A stretch of DNA of 49,074 nt from Bacteroidota bacterium (GTDB lineage Bacteria > Bacteroidota > Ignavibacteria > Kryptoniales > JAKASW01): contig JAJZVO010000032.1 in NCBI GenBank assembly GCA_021845665.1, positions 1 through 49,074 of the forward strand. Direction: 5' to 3'. Both the position numbers and the translations under genes were made by a program. Of the stretch, positions 8,110 through 18,234 are shown one piece after another. Every line of letters starts with the position of its first letter. Position 1 is the stretch's first letter. A model generated the notes under the pieces. The model worked only from the letters and a program-made list of their open reading frames with translations. It had not been told where the DNA came from and searched no databases.

Positions 8110-8556
8110 TCAGGCGCACCAGAAAACGGCAAGACTTATCACTCTCTCGAGATAACTCATGTCGGAAGGACCCGGGCCCGCCTCAATCATTTCATCAAAG
8201 CCTCGCAAGATCTCGATGGTGCAAGTATCCCTCTCGATTTCCCAGCCGCGCTCGGTGAATACCAAAACGGGAAGACGGTAGCTGTACTCGATCGCAAGGT
8301 AATGGTTTACTATCGCCCAGTCGATCTTTGCCGTTATCTCTTCGACAGTCAGGTCTTTGAAATACCCGTATGATGGATTCTTCTCAAGCTCATACTCGAG
8401 AATCTTCCTGTCTTTGGATACCTTGAGTATTATTGCCAGGATTCATCTCCCACCCGTCGCGATGATTGAATCAGCGCCCCTCAATATTGTCTTCAAATCA
8501 TCGATTGCAATTGTCCCGGCTTTCTGCGGGTCAAGGCGGTATTCGACTCTATTCAC
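8110..8556 (-). pseudogene. RQC-like winged-helix DNA-binding protein interrupted by one in-frame TGA
   Basis: Starting from a GTG at 8556, one frame gives about 37 residues (RVEYRLDPQKAGTIAIDDL, then RGADSIIATGGR), a TGA, and about 110 further residues in the same frame. These include KVSKDRKILEYELE, GYFKDLTVEEITAKIDWAI and YRLPVLVFTERGWEIE. The pattern GYF..L....I...ID..I.......YRLPVL..T..GWE matches the RQC-type winged helix known from RecQ-related proteins (I recall small families called RQC-minor). The gene starts 30 bases downstream of the SNF2-type helicase on the same strand, suggesting a helicase plus DNA-binding-partner operon. The stop could be a CGA-to-TGA mutation or a sequencing error. 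Confidence 0.75.
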
Positions 8557-8586
8557 TCTTCTTGACAAGGGGCAATTCTCGTGTTA

Positions 8587-11500
8587 TCAGCTGGACAATT
8601 CGCTCGATAAGCTAAACATCTCTCTCAATTCCCCGCTCGAAAGCTCGGTAATCCGCTTTTCAGCCGATGCAACGGTCAGTTCTGCCAGCTCTCTTTTCGA
8701 CTTCATCATCTCATCAATCTTTTCCTCGAATGTCCCGAGCGTGATGAGCCTGTGAACGGTCACGTTTCTGGTTTGACCGATCCTGTATGTCCTGTCGGTC
8801 GCCTGAGTCTCGACTGCGGGATTCCACCATAGATCGTAGTGAATCACGTTTGTCGCAGCGGTGAGATTTAGTCCGGTGCCGCCTGCCTTGAGCGACAGGA
8901 TCAATATCTTATGCGAATCCATCGTCTGGAATGTTTCCACCATCATGTCTCGCGTTGTTCTTGTAAGGCCGCCGTGTAGTAAAAGAGTATCTTGTTTCAT
9001 CTCACCCGTTATCATCTCGGCGAGAAGCCGCGCCATCTCCACATACTGGGTGAATATCAACACCTTTTCCTTCCTTGCCGCAATCTTGTCGAGTATATCG
9101 AGGCATCTCTCAGCTTTTCCGGAAAGCTCCCTTGTAGGCCGTCCCTTTTTCAAATAGTGAACCGGGTGATTGCATATTTGTTTCAGCGAAGTGATGAGCT
9201 TGAAGATCAAGCCCCTTCTCTCGATACCGTCGCTCTTTTCAATCTCATCCATTGTGCCATCAACTGTTTCCTTATAGAGCGAAGCCTGCTCTTTAGTAAG
9301 GTTGCAGTACTCATCAAACGCGATCTTTTCGGGGAGATCCGCAATAATGTTCCTGTCGGTCTTTAGCCGCCTCAGTACGAACGGGGTCGTGGCACGTTTC
9401 AGCGTCGCGATACATTCAGCGTCTCTGTATCTCTCTATCGGGATCGCATATCTCTTTTGAAACCCGTTTACCTTTCCTAAATATCCCGGGTTTATGAAAT
9501 CGAAGATACTCCAGAGTTCGGTCAGCCGGTTTTCAACAGGAGTCCCGCTCATGGCTACCCTGGATCTCGCTCTCAATGCTTTCACCGATCTCGTCTGATC
9601 TGTATCGGGATTCTTTATGTTTTGTGCTTCATCGAGCACCACCAGACTCCATTCATGATCGCTGAAAAGATCGATGTCGCGTCTCAGAGTTCCGTACGAA
9701 GTAATGATCGCGTCGGCCTGCCCGTTCCCAAACTCTCTTTTGTTGCCATGATAGATCGCGACTTTAAGAGTCGGGGCGAACCTTTCGCATTCTTTTTGCC
9801 AGTTGCCGATGAGAGTCGTGGGACACACCACCAGGGCAGAGTGTTGCAGCCTGTGTTCTTCCTTGAGTTTCAGCATGAGCGAAATGACCTGGATAGTTTT
9901 TCCGAGTCCCATGTCGTCTGCAATGCATGACCCGAACCCTTTTGTCGCGTTCGAATAAAGCCATCTGAAGCCTCTTTCCTGGTACGGCCTGAGTCCTGCG
10001 GTAAGTGCGGCAGGAGTGCGGACGTCTTCTACTGTGGTTATATCATCGAGAACTGTCCTTAGGGCATCGTCCGGCCTGAAAAGTGTACCATTCATTTCAC
10101 CCGTGAATGCAGACCTGATGACCTCCATCGCACTCAGTCTGGGGGGCGGGGAGTTCAGTTTGTCTATGACCGCTTTCGTTTCCTCAGGTGTCAGCAGAAC
10201 ATACTGGTTCTTGAAACTGACGATTCCTTTCGCGGAATTCACGAGCCGGAGGTATTCCGCCTTCGATACTGTCTCGTCCCCTAAAGCGATTTCCCATGAA
10301 AAATCAAGAAGCTTCTCCAGCGAAAGGTAGGACACTCCCTTTGCTTTCGAGGCAGCTCTCAGGAGTATTCGAGGAACTGCGAGATTCTTCAACTCTCTGG
10401 GAATAACCACCCTGATTCCAAGCAAATTCAAAATCCCGGATGTCTGTAGCATGAACTCCGCCATCTCTGCAGAATCCATGGGTAACGATTCCTTCCCTTT
10501 GCGATTCAGAATACGCATCAACACGGGCATGTACTCTCCAGCAATCGCAATCTGTCTTGTCACATCCGTTCTCACGATACGTGCAGGAACCGAGAAGATA
10601 GTCCCGGCGTCCAGAAAGAGGTCGGACAGATGGATTATCGGAGCCATCGGATCTTTTTTGTTTTCGACATCGATGTGAACTCTGAATCCGCCCTTCTTGT
10701 CCGTCTCGATCCTGATTACTGGAGAGAAGTCTCGCGAGCGTGCCGAAAGTCTCTCGAGCCAGTGGGAGACTGATTTTGCAGTTTGCTTCTCATTGAAACC
10801 GTCAGGCACATATGTGCTCCCGGCAAGGAAAGCATCAGCAATCTTATCGCGCGCAACAACCCCTGCATGCGTCTGAACTATATGAGTGATGAACAAGGAA
10901 ACGACCTCATAAGCACCTTTTTTTGTCAGAAGTCCCTTGTCTTCCTTTCTGAACCCGATATTAATAGGCATTAGCGATTCGAGATACGTCATCACATCTT
11001 TTATTTTGTCGTCGTTCAAAAGAGGGATGTACCTTATTGTGAAACTTCCATCTTCACGAATCCTCACATCCGGCATGAACGAAGACGAGCTGATAAGTGA
11101 GAGCGCGACTGATGATGCCGCATTGAGGAATCGAAATGAAGGCGTAACGCTCTCAGCCGGGGTGGAAAGGGGGAGTTGAAGCAGAAGCTCTACCAGATCG
11201 CCCAATCCGAGAAAAGTGCCGGCAATTTTCTTTATGGCTGCTTTCTGTTCGGAAAGAACTGGGATTGCCGTCGTGGCAGACTTTCCGCCGGGGAAATAGT
11301 CGTGGTGCGGATAGACGAACGGCTCGACAACTTGATCGAGGTGGGTTGCCCGTTTAGTCCGCTTTTCGGAGAAAATCAGACAGAAGTTTACGCCGTCAAG
11401 AGAGGGGATATCTTCGACTATGTTCAGCTCCTCGACCGCATGGGCTGCATTTCTGTATGCCTGAAGGAGCACTTTCCTGAAATCTCCATCAGGATAAAAA

Positions 11501-12195
11501 AGCGGAGAGGAGGGCAACAAAGAAACCAGCGAATCGATGTCCACGGGATGAAATGACAGGTCCGGGATCCGATCGAGTTTTCTCTCGTCTGCTTCTGCGG
11601 CACTCATGGGAACGAAGAGCTCTTGTGCTTCTTTTTCATTAGTCACCGTTATTCCCGCCGATTTGGTCAACACATCTGTCTCTATCCCATGAAGGTTGAA
11701 GAGGATGAACGGGTCTTTGTCAATCTCATTGCCGATTATGTAATAGACCGATGCAAGATGTTTGCAGGGATTCGCCCAGTCAGGACAGGAGCATGAAGCC
11801 TCAATTTCTTTCCATCTTTTCGGCAAAACATTCACATGGTTGTTGTCGAGTATTTCGAGAAAAGCTTCGGGCAATCTCCCTATGCTCAGCTCCGAAGAGA
11901 TAGCTGGGTTTGAAGCGATGCTCTCCTTTATCGTTTCGACCTCCTGCTTGTTAAATTTTTTCAGATGAATAATTATCCTGTACGGACTCGGCCTTGAACC
12001 CTGTACTTTAGCGAACACGTCCCCGTCTTTTATTTCTATCTCCCGGACGCTGCCGTTACGCGCATATCTCCTTCCTCTCGGCAGACGGTTTGTGTCGTAA
12101 TCTATCCTTTCCAAGGCATCGACCCAAGCGCTGCCCCACCACGTCTTACCAAACTTCCTCTTTAAGAGAGGTGGTCCGTCTGAAACCTCTTTCAT
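8587..12195 (-). CDS. SWIM zinc-finger / SNF2-family helicase fusion
   Basis: I prefer the ATG at 12195 (GGAG nine bases upstream) to the GTG five codons earlier. The protein is about 1,200 residues. The N-terminal section begins FGKTWWGSAWVDALE and has a SWIM zinc finger (CSCPDWANPCKH). In many bacteria this section is a separate protein encoded next to the helicase. A long middle region follows. The C-terminal third is an SNF2 ATPase: Walker A ADDMGLGKT, motif II DEAQ, SGTPVENR, then the second RecA lobe with LIFTQYVEMARLLA, LSLKAGGTGLNL and HRIGQ-like YRIGQTRNV. It is expected to translocate on double-stranded DNA and move or remodel bound proteins. The RQC-like remnant follows within 30 bases. 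Confidence 0.93.
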   Translation of the reverse strand: MKEVSDGPPLLKRKFGKTWWGSAWVDALERIDYDTNRLPRGRRYARNGSVREIEIKDGDVFAKVQGSRPSPYRIIIHLKKFNKQEVETIKESIASNPAISSELSIGRLPEAFLEILDNNHVNVLPKRWKEIEASCSCPDWANPCKHLASVYYIIGNEIDKDPFILFNLHGIETDVLTKSAGITVTNEKEAQELFVPMSAAEADERKLDRIPDLSFHPVDIDSLVSLLPSSPLFYPDGDFRKVLLQAYRNAAHAVEELNIVEDIPSLDGVNFCLIFSEKRTKRATHLDQVVEPFVYPHHDYFPGGKSATTAIPVLSEQKAAIKKIAGTFLGLGDLVELLLQLPLSTPAESVTPSFRFLNAASSVALSLISSSSFMPDVRIREDGSFTIRYIPLLNDDKIKDVMTYLESLMPINIGFRKEDKGLLTKKGAYEVVSLFITHIVQTHAGVVARDKIADAFLAGSTYVPDGFNEKQTAKSVSHWLERLSARSRDFSPVIRIETDKKGGFRVHIDVENKKDPMAPIIHLSDLFLDAGTIFSVPARIVRTDVTRQIAIAGEYMPVLMRILNRKGKESLPMDSAEMAEFMLQTSGILNLLGIRVVIPRELKNLAVPRILLRAASKAKGVSYLSLEKLLDFSWEIALGDETVSKAEYLRLVNSAKGIVSFKNQYVLLTPEETKAVIDKLNSPPPRLSAMEVIRSAFTGEMNGTLFRPDDALRTVLDDITTVEDVRTPAALTAGLRPYQERGFRWLYSNATKGFGSCIADDMGLGKTIQVISLMLKLKEEHRLQHSALVVCPTTLIGNWQKECERFAPTLKVAIYHGNKREFGNGQADAIITSYGTLRRDIDLFSDHEWSLVVLDEAQNIKNPDTDQTRSVKALRARSRVAMSGTPVENRLTELWSIFDFINPGYLGKVNGFQKRYAIPIERYRDAECIATLKRATTPFVLRRLKTDRNIIADLPEKIAFDEYCNLTKEQASLYKETVDGTMDEIEKSDGIERRGLIFKLITSLKQICNHPVHYLKKGRPTRELSGKAERCLDILDKIAARKEKVLIFTQYVEMARLLAEMITGEMKQDTLLLHGGLTRTTRDMMVETFQTMDSHKILILSLKAGGTGLNLTAATNVIHYDLWWNPAVETQATDRTYRIGQTRNVTVHRLITLGTFEEKIDEMMKSKRELAELTVASAEKRITELSSGELREMFSLSSELSS

Positions 12196-12429
12196 CTCAT
12201 CTGACTCCACTTAAGTGAGTGCTCAGCACGCCTGAGCGATATGCCATCCTGGTCCACCTGTACGTGGTGGTAAGGTTCTTGTCGTCAATGTCATTCGTTA
12301 ATTTCACTAATTCGCACAAAAGTGACAAGAACGTCGAATGGTATTGCAGGGGGGAAAAGAAGCGAATCAGTAACAGACAGAACAGGGAATCCGAAGGACG
12401 TTAAAGTCATTCCACGGCAACTGTGTCAG

Positions 12430-13127
12430 GCCGCCGGCTATGGTGACGTTGTTGTAAAATGTCGGCTGAGCTGCGGGAATAGATGCTTCCTGGGGAACGC
12501 CGACTCGGCCGACTGCGCCACCCGGACGGACAATGCTTAGCGCGGTCAACGTCGACTGTTCGAGACCGACACGCTCGAGAACAGAGTCAACACCAAGGCC
12601 GTGCGTCAGTTTGCGAACGTGCTCGACCGCCTCATCTCCTCGTTCGCTCACGATGTCGGTTGCACCAAACTCTTTCGCCGGAGCGAGCCGGTCAGGATGT
12701 CGTCCTAACATAATGATCTGCTCGGCACCGAGCCGACGGGCGGCAATTACTCCGCAGAGTCCAACGGCTCCATCGCCGACGACTGCTGCAGTCTTGCCTG
12801 GACCGACCTTCGCGCTTACCGCAGCATGGTGACCGGTCCCCATTACATCGGAGAGAGTGAGAAGAGATGGCATGAGTTGGTCATCTTTTCCAACTGGCAA
12901 TACAACTAGGGTTCCGTCTGCCTGTGGGACGCGCACGGCTTCTGCCTGTGCCCGACATCATTCATGCCAAAGAATCCCCCGAGAACGCATGAGGTGTGTA
13001 ATCCTGCGCGGCAGAAAACGCATGTGCCGTCTGAGAACGCGATCGGCGCGACAACGAGGTCGCCTTTCTTAACCTTGCGGACGTCGGCGCCGACAGCTTC
13101 GACTACGCCGACCAGTTCATGGTTATA
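12430..13127 (-). pseudogene. zinc-dependent alcohol dehydrogenase, decayed
   Basis: Two minus-strand frames encode successive parts of a medium-chain zinc alcohol dehydrogenase. The first part (from about 13127) has HELVGVVEAVGADV and the structural-zinc region CVFCRAGLHTSCV. After a frameshift near 12936 the second part gives RVPQADGTLVVLPVGKDD, LSDVMGTGHHAA, the NAD-binding VVGDGAVGLCGV and GRHPDRLAPAKEFGATD. The N terminus with the first catalytic zinc ligand is missing, and the C terminus stops after TIAGG and runs into unrelated sequence. The gene is therefore truncated at both ends as well as frameshifted. It is surrounded by non-coding DNA and is not part of any visible operon. Confidence 0.88.
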
Positions 13128-13163
13128 CTCGATAAGAGATTTCGGGCGATTGATTACGGCCAA

Positions 13164-13842
13164 GCAAAGCAGGATGTGATTCCGTACATTACCAATCTTT
13201 CTGCTTTGGATCTATGGTCAGCGGAGTTCTTCCAATCCATAACTAACGACAAATTGGCTATTCTTCCACCGACAGAATAATAGTGCTATCCAGCTCAGCT
13301 GTACCATGATAGGTGTTGTTCTAGTGGATGTTCCGCCCCGATTCAATGAAGTTGAATCGGGAAGCCTCGTCAACTTAGCTCTTTCCTTCCGATGTCGAAT
13401 ATTTGTCCGACTCTCTCCGCATAGGTGAACTATACCGTCGATGGCTCCAGTGCACCAGGACTCCTCGGTGAGAATGTCGTACATATCCGAATCAGAACAG
13501 CACAGATGTGCAATGCGGCTTTGGCCGTCGATTTCAGTCGTGGCTGCCGCGAGAATCACATCCGAATGTTCCGGCTCGGCGAAGCAAGCCACCACCACAT
13601 CCACCCGGCGCAATTCCCGGGAAAACGATTTGTGGCTCTATAATTGATCTAAGTGGTCGCGCCAGGAGCACTGATCAGCCACCCGCACACGACAGGGGCA
13701 CAAACGACTGCCTCCGGGTTGCCAATGCCTGACGGGAACACTAACTTATCAATGGTACATCAATCGGCGGCAGGTCGGTGTCTCGACTTTTGAACTGTAG
13801 TTGTGAATGTGAATTTAAGAATCGACAGCAGGAGGCAATATC
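13164..13842. other. gene-poor stretch with a hairpin at 13337-13361
   Basis: No family is recognisable here on either strand. A minus-strand open frame (13218-13613) exists but has no convincing ribosome site or motif. A perfect hairpin with ten-base arms (cccgattcaa / ttgaatcggg) is at 13337-13361. It is not followed by a T-run, so I do not call it a terminator. The last bases carry the AGGAGG site of the next gene. Confidence 0.5.
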
Positions 13843-15228
13843 ATGGTTGACGAAAGAATCCGCCGTTATCGCGACGCGGCACTGGCGATGAAAGATGGAC
13901 GATTCGAAGTCGATATTCCCACTGCCGGTGAGGATGAGGTTGCGAGGCTCGGAGAGGCCCTCCGCCAACTTGGAGCGTCGATGGAATCGAAGTTCAGCGA
14001 AATGAAGAAGCTATCGAAAGCCACCGAGGAAATTAACTCCGGCCTGGTACTGGACGACGTGCTCAATCACGTCTACGAATCTTTCAAAGGCATCATCCCG
14101 TTTGACAGGATCGGGCTCTCACTTATTGACGAGGATGGAAGGAGTATCCGGGCACGCTGGGCGAGGTCGGAGGCACCGCTTATGTACATCGTTAAAGATT
14201 ATTCTCAACCGCTTGAGGGGAGCAGCCTGAAACGAATCATCGAGACCGGCGAGCCTCGCATACTTAACGACCTCGAAACCTACCTGCGCGATCATCCTAA
14301 ATCGGATTCGACGAAAAGAATCGTAGCGGAAGGCATTCGATCCAGCCTGACCTGCCCGCTGATCGCAATGGGAAAACGCATTGGCGTAATGTTCTTCTCC
14401 AGTATGAAAGCTGATACTTACAGAGACCTGCACACCGAGCTTTTTCTGGAGATAGCCGGGCAGCTATCCTTAATAGTAGAAAAGGGAAGACTTTATCAGG
14501 AACTGCTCGAGCTGAACGAGCTTAAGAACAAGTTTCTCGGCATGGCGGTGCACGATCTGAGAAACCCGCTCTCTTCAATCAAGATGTCCGCGGAAATGAT
14601 GCGTGACGGCGATTTTGGGCCGGTAGGTGAAAGCATGGAAGAAGGACTGCGCATAATCGAACAGTCGTGCTCCGGCATGGTGACTCTGTTGGAGGACCTC
14701 GTCGATGTCAACGCTATCGAATCGGGACACCTCAGCCTTAACCGGGAACCGGTAAACCTTCCAGACTTTCTCGAAAGCTGCATCAACTTAAACAGACATA
14801 CCGCCAGGAAGAAATCAATAGAGATTAAGCTGAACATCGAAGGACAAGTTCCTGATCCTGTCATGGATCCGGAGAGGATGAAACAGGTCATGTTTAATCT
14901 GATATCCAATGCAATCAAGTACTCGAATCCTGAGTCAGACATCCTGGTACAGGCTTCGGATTGCGGAAAAGAAGTGCAAGTGTCGGTTGTCGATCATGGT
15001 CAGGGCATAGCAGAGGAAGAAATCTCAAAGCTCTTCAAAGCGTACAGCAGGACTAGTGCTCGTCCGACCGCGGGGGAAAAGAGTACAGGATTGGGGCTTG
15101 CCATAGTCAAACGGATTGTTGAGGCGCACGGTGGTCGCGTCTGGTGTACGAGCAAGCTCGGACAAGGATCGACATTCTATTTCACAATCCCTGTTGCCGG
15201 TCTGGAAACTTCGGAGCGCATAAAGTGA
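13843..15228 (+). CDS. soluble GAF-domain sensor histidine kinase
   Basis: The ATG at 13843 follows AGGAGG by seven bases. The 461-residue protein has no membrane segment. Residues 1-55 look HAMP-like (GEDEVARLGEALRQLG). A GAF domain covers about 60-215. The dimerisation helix has H237 in MAVHDLRNPLSSIKM. The ATPase domain has an N box (NLISNAIKYS), G1 (DHGQGIAEEE) and G2 (STGLGLAIVKRIVEAHGG). The HAMP-like start with no preceding membrane segment suggests it may derive from a longer membrane kinase, or that it senses in the cytoplasm. No complete response regulator is adjacent; a receiver-like stump (15331-15399) lies about 100 bases downstream, so the partner may have been lost. Confidence 0.93.
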   Translation: MVDERIRRYRDAALAMKDGRFEVDIPTAGEDEVARLGEALRQLGASMESKFSEMKKLSKATEEINSGLVLDDVLNHVYESFKGIIPFDRIGLSLIDEDGRSIRARWARSEAPLMYIVKDYSQPLEGSSLKRIIETGEPRILNDLETYLRDHPKSDSTKRIVAEGIRSSLTCPLIAMGKRIGVMFFSSMKADTYRDLHTELFLEIAGQLSLIVEKGRLYQELLELNELKNKFLGMAVHDLRNPLSSIKMSAEMMRDGDFGPVGESMEEGLRIIEQSCSGMVTLLEDLVDVNAIESGHLSLNREPVNLPDFLESCINLNRHTARKKSIEIKLNIEGQVPDPVMDPERMKQVMFNLISNAIKYSNPESDILVQASDCGKEVQVSVVDHGQGIAEEEISKLFKAYSRTSARPTAGEKSTGLGLAIVKRIVEAHGGRVWCTSKLGQGSTFYFTIPVAGLETSERIK

Positions 15229-15330
15229 GCACACTTTTCGGCGTCCGCAATTCATAACTTCCCGGATATCTGAGGGACGCCATGGGACATTTTCGAATAG
15301 GATGAGACTATAAGATTCAGGAGATCCCCA

Positions 15331-15399
15331 TCTGGTGTGGCGGCAATTTTGTTTGTCGAGGACGATGAAGAAGCTGCGGCATTTATACTTCAGAGCTGA
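15331..15399 (+). pseudogene. stump of a response-regulator receiver domain
   Basis: One frame reads AAILFVEDDEEAAAFILQS followed by TGA. The VEDDEEA block is the first beta strand and acidic pocket of a receiver domain. Everything downstream of the first helix is missing. Its position about 100 bases after an orphan histidine kinase fits a decayed partner gene. The match is short, so it is suggestive only. Confidence 0.5.
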
Positions 15400-15690
15400 C
15401 GTTCATCATATTGTTCTGTTCCACCTTGCCGACGAAGCCAATCCCCAATTGCATCGCTTGTCCCGTCATCTGTTTGTACGCTTCGTACTATTCAAGGTCC
15501 ATTATGTCCTCTGAATGTACAGCCGCATTTATCAGCATCTCCGTCAGCGTCAGTACATATTTGCTTCCCGCCTTACCACGGTTGGAGCTCTGACGGTCAA
15601 ACTCGCGGTCTATTCTGTTCGCCAGGTTTATCTTCTTCCCAATCCGGCCTATCAGAACCAGTCATGTCTTCCGTTCTTCCGTGTCAGTCG
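15400..15690 (-). pseudogene. possible transposase-like fragment with an in-frame TAG
   Basis: On the minus strand one frame reads GRIGKKINLANRIDREF, SNRGKAGSKYVLTLTEML and INAAVHSEDIMDLE, then a TAG and YEAYKQMTGQ. The spacing of the hydrophobic block, the H-S-E-D-I and the following acidic helix recalls the N-terminal part of IS1380-type transposases. That likeness is from memory and weak. No inverted repeats or target duplication were seen. It could equally be a remnant of some other gene. Confidence 0.3.
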
Positions 15691-16130
15691 TTCTTCTGTC
15701 CGTTCAAGCTTCAATCCCATCTCGACTTCTCTCCACAATTGTTCCTTTCGCACACATGGTGAATCTTAACCCCATCTCAATTTTCCAATCACTATGTCAG
15801 CAACGCTTCCTGCTACAGGAATTTACCCGATCGCCTCCCTCTTTTCAGCCCCTACTATTGCTCCCTATCGCGTCGTTAAGAAGTCCACTTGATTCCATTG
15901 GAGGTACATGCTACTTTCCTTTCGTGTCTGGTGCTTCGACTATCTGAGTTGATCGAAAATCGAAGTTTGTTATTATCAGAAGTCAGTTCGTTGCACGGTT
16001 TACCTACCTCCAAATATTAACGGAGTAGGGGACAGACTCATTCTCTAAACTATGCTTGTTCGATTTCAAAGAACAAGTGCGCAGCGTCGGGCAGAAATTC
16101 TTCTCTTCAGAAATTCATGAGGCAACCATC
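15691..16130. other. non-coding stretch before the T9SS glycoside hydrolase
   Basis: I see no supported gene in these bases. An in-frame upstream ATG for the hydrolase lies at 16056, but the signal peptide starts only at 16131. The upstream region of the hydrolase, presumably with its promoter, must lie here; no clear -35/-10 pair was seen by eye. Confidence 0.45.
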
Positions 16131-18128
16131 ATGAAACCAATGGTACTGGTTTTGCTTCTCGTAACGACAGTCTATGCAACGGGTCCCGTGATGCAAACCC
16201 CGCCCACATCTGGCCAGCAGTGGGAGGTCTATGAGCTTACATTTGCAGATTCAACATCCTATCCAAATCCATTCTGGGATGTGACAATCTTGGCCGATTT
16301 CACATCGCCGACCGGCGTCAATTATAGGATCCGTGGGTTCTATTACGATACTTTCACATGGAAAGCCCGCTTTGCACCCACCGAGACAGGGGAGTGGACT
16401 TTCGTCGTGAAGTATATGCGGACTCAGGACACCACTACATTCAGCGGTTCATTTTCCGTGACAAACGGCTCGAGTCATGGATTCATTCAAGTTGATCCTT
16501 CAAATACGAACATGTTCTCTTACACCGACGGGACCAGCTTTCTGCCGATCGGTGTAAACGGTCATACACCGGCTATAACTGCGGCATATCTCGGAATACC
16601 GGCGGGACCTCAGCAGGTTCCGGCGATGTGGGATTCGCTGCAAATCCACGGAGTCAACACATACAGGCTTTACATGTTCAACCAGGAGGCATTTAGCGAC
16701 TCGTTCTCCTGGAACAGCGATGAAGGAATGGCAAATCTTGTTTACCACACCGGCAGTCTGGATATGTACGATATTCGCTCCGGCAAGCTGATGGATAGGT
16801 GGTTTCAGCAGGCACTGGCGCACAATATTAATATTTATCTGAACATGTTTGTTCTCTTCGATGTCAGCGCGTATCCCTTCAGCACGTCGCCGTGGTCGTC
16901 GTCGAACGGTGGTCCGTTCACCAATAGCAATGCTCCGTACGCTTCGGCGAGCGGTGTGGGCGCGCAGTTGGAAAAGGACTATTACACGTACGTGGTGAGC
17001 AGATGGGGGGCTTACAGAAATCTGTTCGCGTGGGAATATAATAACGAGTACGGATATTACAGTATGCCTCCATGGATAGCCATGGTTGACAGTGTGATTA
17101 AAGCGAATGATCCGTACGGGCGTCCGCATTCAGTTTCGTTCTGGAACAATTCTTACAGCAGTACAAGCCCTGTAAATTCACTGGCCGGAATTAACGTGAC
17201 GGACGATCACCTTTATGCCTTTAACATGTGGAATGAATTCGACGTTGACTCGGCTGCGAATTCACAAAGCGTCGCACGCTACTTGCAGTACAAGAAACCC
17301 GTCATGTTCGGAGAATTCGGGAGCGGCGACCTGACTTACGGTCCGTCCTGGCTTGTATTCATCCGGGCAGGATACTGGGCAGCTTTCACAGGCGGGGGAT
17401 ACCCGATCTTGTGGTGGTGCGGTGATTTCAACACAACGGGATACGCGTTCAATAAGGCCGAGCTTGAACTGGTTACCGCTGCCAGCAGTCTTGCTTCGAA
17501 CCTCACTGCTCTTCCAACTTTGCATCCTGCCAATGGCATTACGGTCACGAACATGCCCTCATACATCCGCGACTACACTTTGCAGGGTGACTCTGACGTC
17601 GTGGTTTATCTCCGTTCGTTTATAAGTGATACCACTCAGGTCTCGAGCCTTTCATGCTCTTTGTATCTACACGGAGTTATTGGGAAGACCTGGAAAGCTA
17701 CCTGGGGCGATCCAGCTACAGGGGATTCTTTATCCGGTTCATCAGGTACAAGTTCAGGCGATACGTTGACGCTGTATGCGCCGCCATTTGAGGCCGATAT
17801 ACTCTTACATGTCAAGGTTGCAGGAACAGTTGCTGTTGTGAGCGCCGCTGAAAGCGGGACGGTTTCAAAATTCAGGTTGGAGCAAAATTACCCGAACCCT
17901 CTGAACCCCTCAACAATCATTAGCTACGACATTGCCCAGCCGTCACACGTATCGCTCATCGTTTATGACATACTTGGCAGGCAGGTCGAAACGCTTGTGA
18001 ACACCTATAGATCACCGGGTCGTTATCAGGTGACGTTCAATGGATCAAGGTTGCCAAGCGGAGTATACTTCTACAGATTACAGGCCGGCACATTCACAGA
18101 GACCAAGAAGCTTTTGTTGCTCAAGTGA
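16131..18128 (+). CDS. T9SS-secreted DUF5060/cellulase-like glycoside hydrolase
   Basis: The start at 16131 begins the signal peptide (MKPMVLVLLLVTTVYA); the in-frame ATG 25 codons upstream would bury it. Residues about 20-115 form a DUF5060-like beta-sandwich (WEVYELTF, GFYYDTFTWKARFAP, TGEWTFVVKY). A TIM-barrel region follows with the expected acid/base E306 in WEYNNEYGY and nucleophile E395 in MFGEFGSGD, as in clan GH-A enzymes such as GH5. The C-terminal 80 residues are a T9SS sorting domain (QNYPNPLNPST, YDILGRQV, GVYFYRLQAG, basic end). It is expected to cut a polysaccharide outside the cell or on the surface. The substrate is not evident. It is followed by a group II intron and no co-directional partner in the same operon. 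Confidence 0.9.
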   Translation: MKPMVLVLLLVTTVYATGPVMQTPPTSGQQWEVYELTFADSTSYPNPFWDVTILADFTSPTGVNYRIRGFYYDTFTWKARFAPTETGEWTFVVKYMRTQDTTTFSGSFSVTNGSSHGFIQVDPSNTNMFSYTDGTSFLPIGVNGHTPAITAAYLGIPAGPQQVPAMWDSLQIHGVNTYRLYMFNQEAFSDSFSWNSDEGMANLVYHTGSLDMYDIRSGKLMDRWFQQALAHNINIYLNMFVLFDVSAYPFSTSPWSSSNGGPFTNSNAPYASASGVGAQLEKDYYTYVVSRWGAYRNLFAWEYNNEYGYYSMPPWIAMVDSVIKANDPYGRPHSVSFWNNSYSSTSPVNSLAGINVTDDHLYAFNMWNEFDVDSAANSQSVARYLQYKKPVMFGEFGSGDLTYGPSWLVFIRAGYWAAFTGGGYPILWWCGDFNTTGYAFNKAELELVTAASSLASNLTALPTLHPANGITVTNMPSYIRDYTLQGDSDVVVYLRSFISDTTQVSSLSCSLYLHGVIGKTWKATWGDPATGDSLSGSSGTSSGDTLTLYAPPFEADILLHVKVAGTVAVVSAAESGTVSKFRLEQNYPNPLNPSTIISYDIAQPSHVSLIVYDILGRQVETLVNTYRSPGRYQVTFNGSRLPSGVYFYRLQAGTFTETKKLLLLK

Positions 18129-18234
18129 GTGCCAAGGTACACTGTCCTGTTTCTGTTCGGATGAAACGTTCAATACATTAAGTCTCTGCGGCTGTGTAGT
18201 GAGGAGTCGGTATATGGCTGGAAACGGTTTTATG

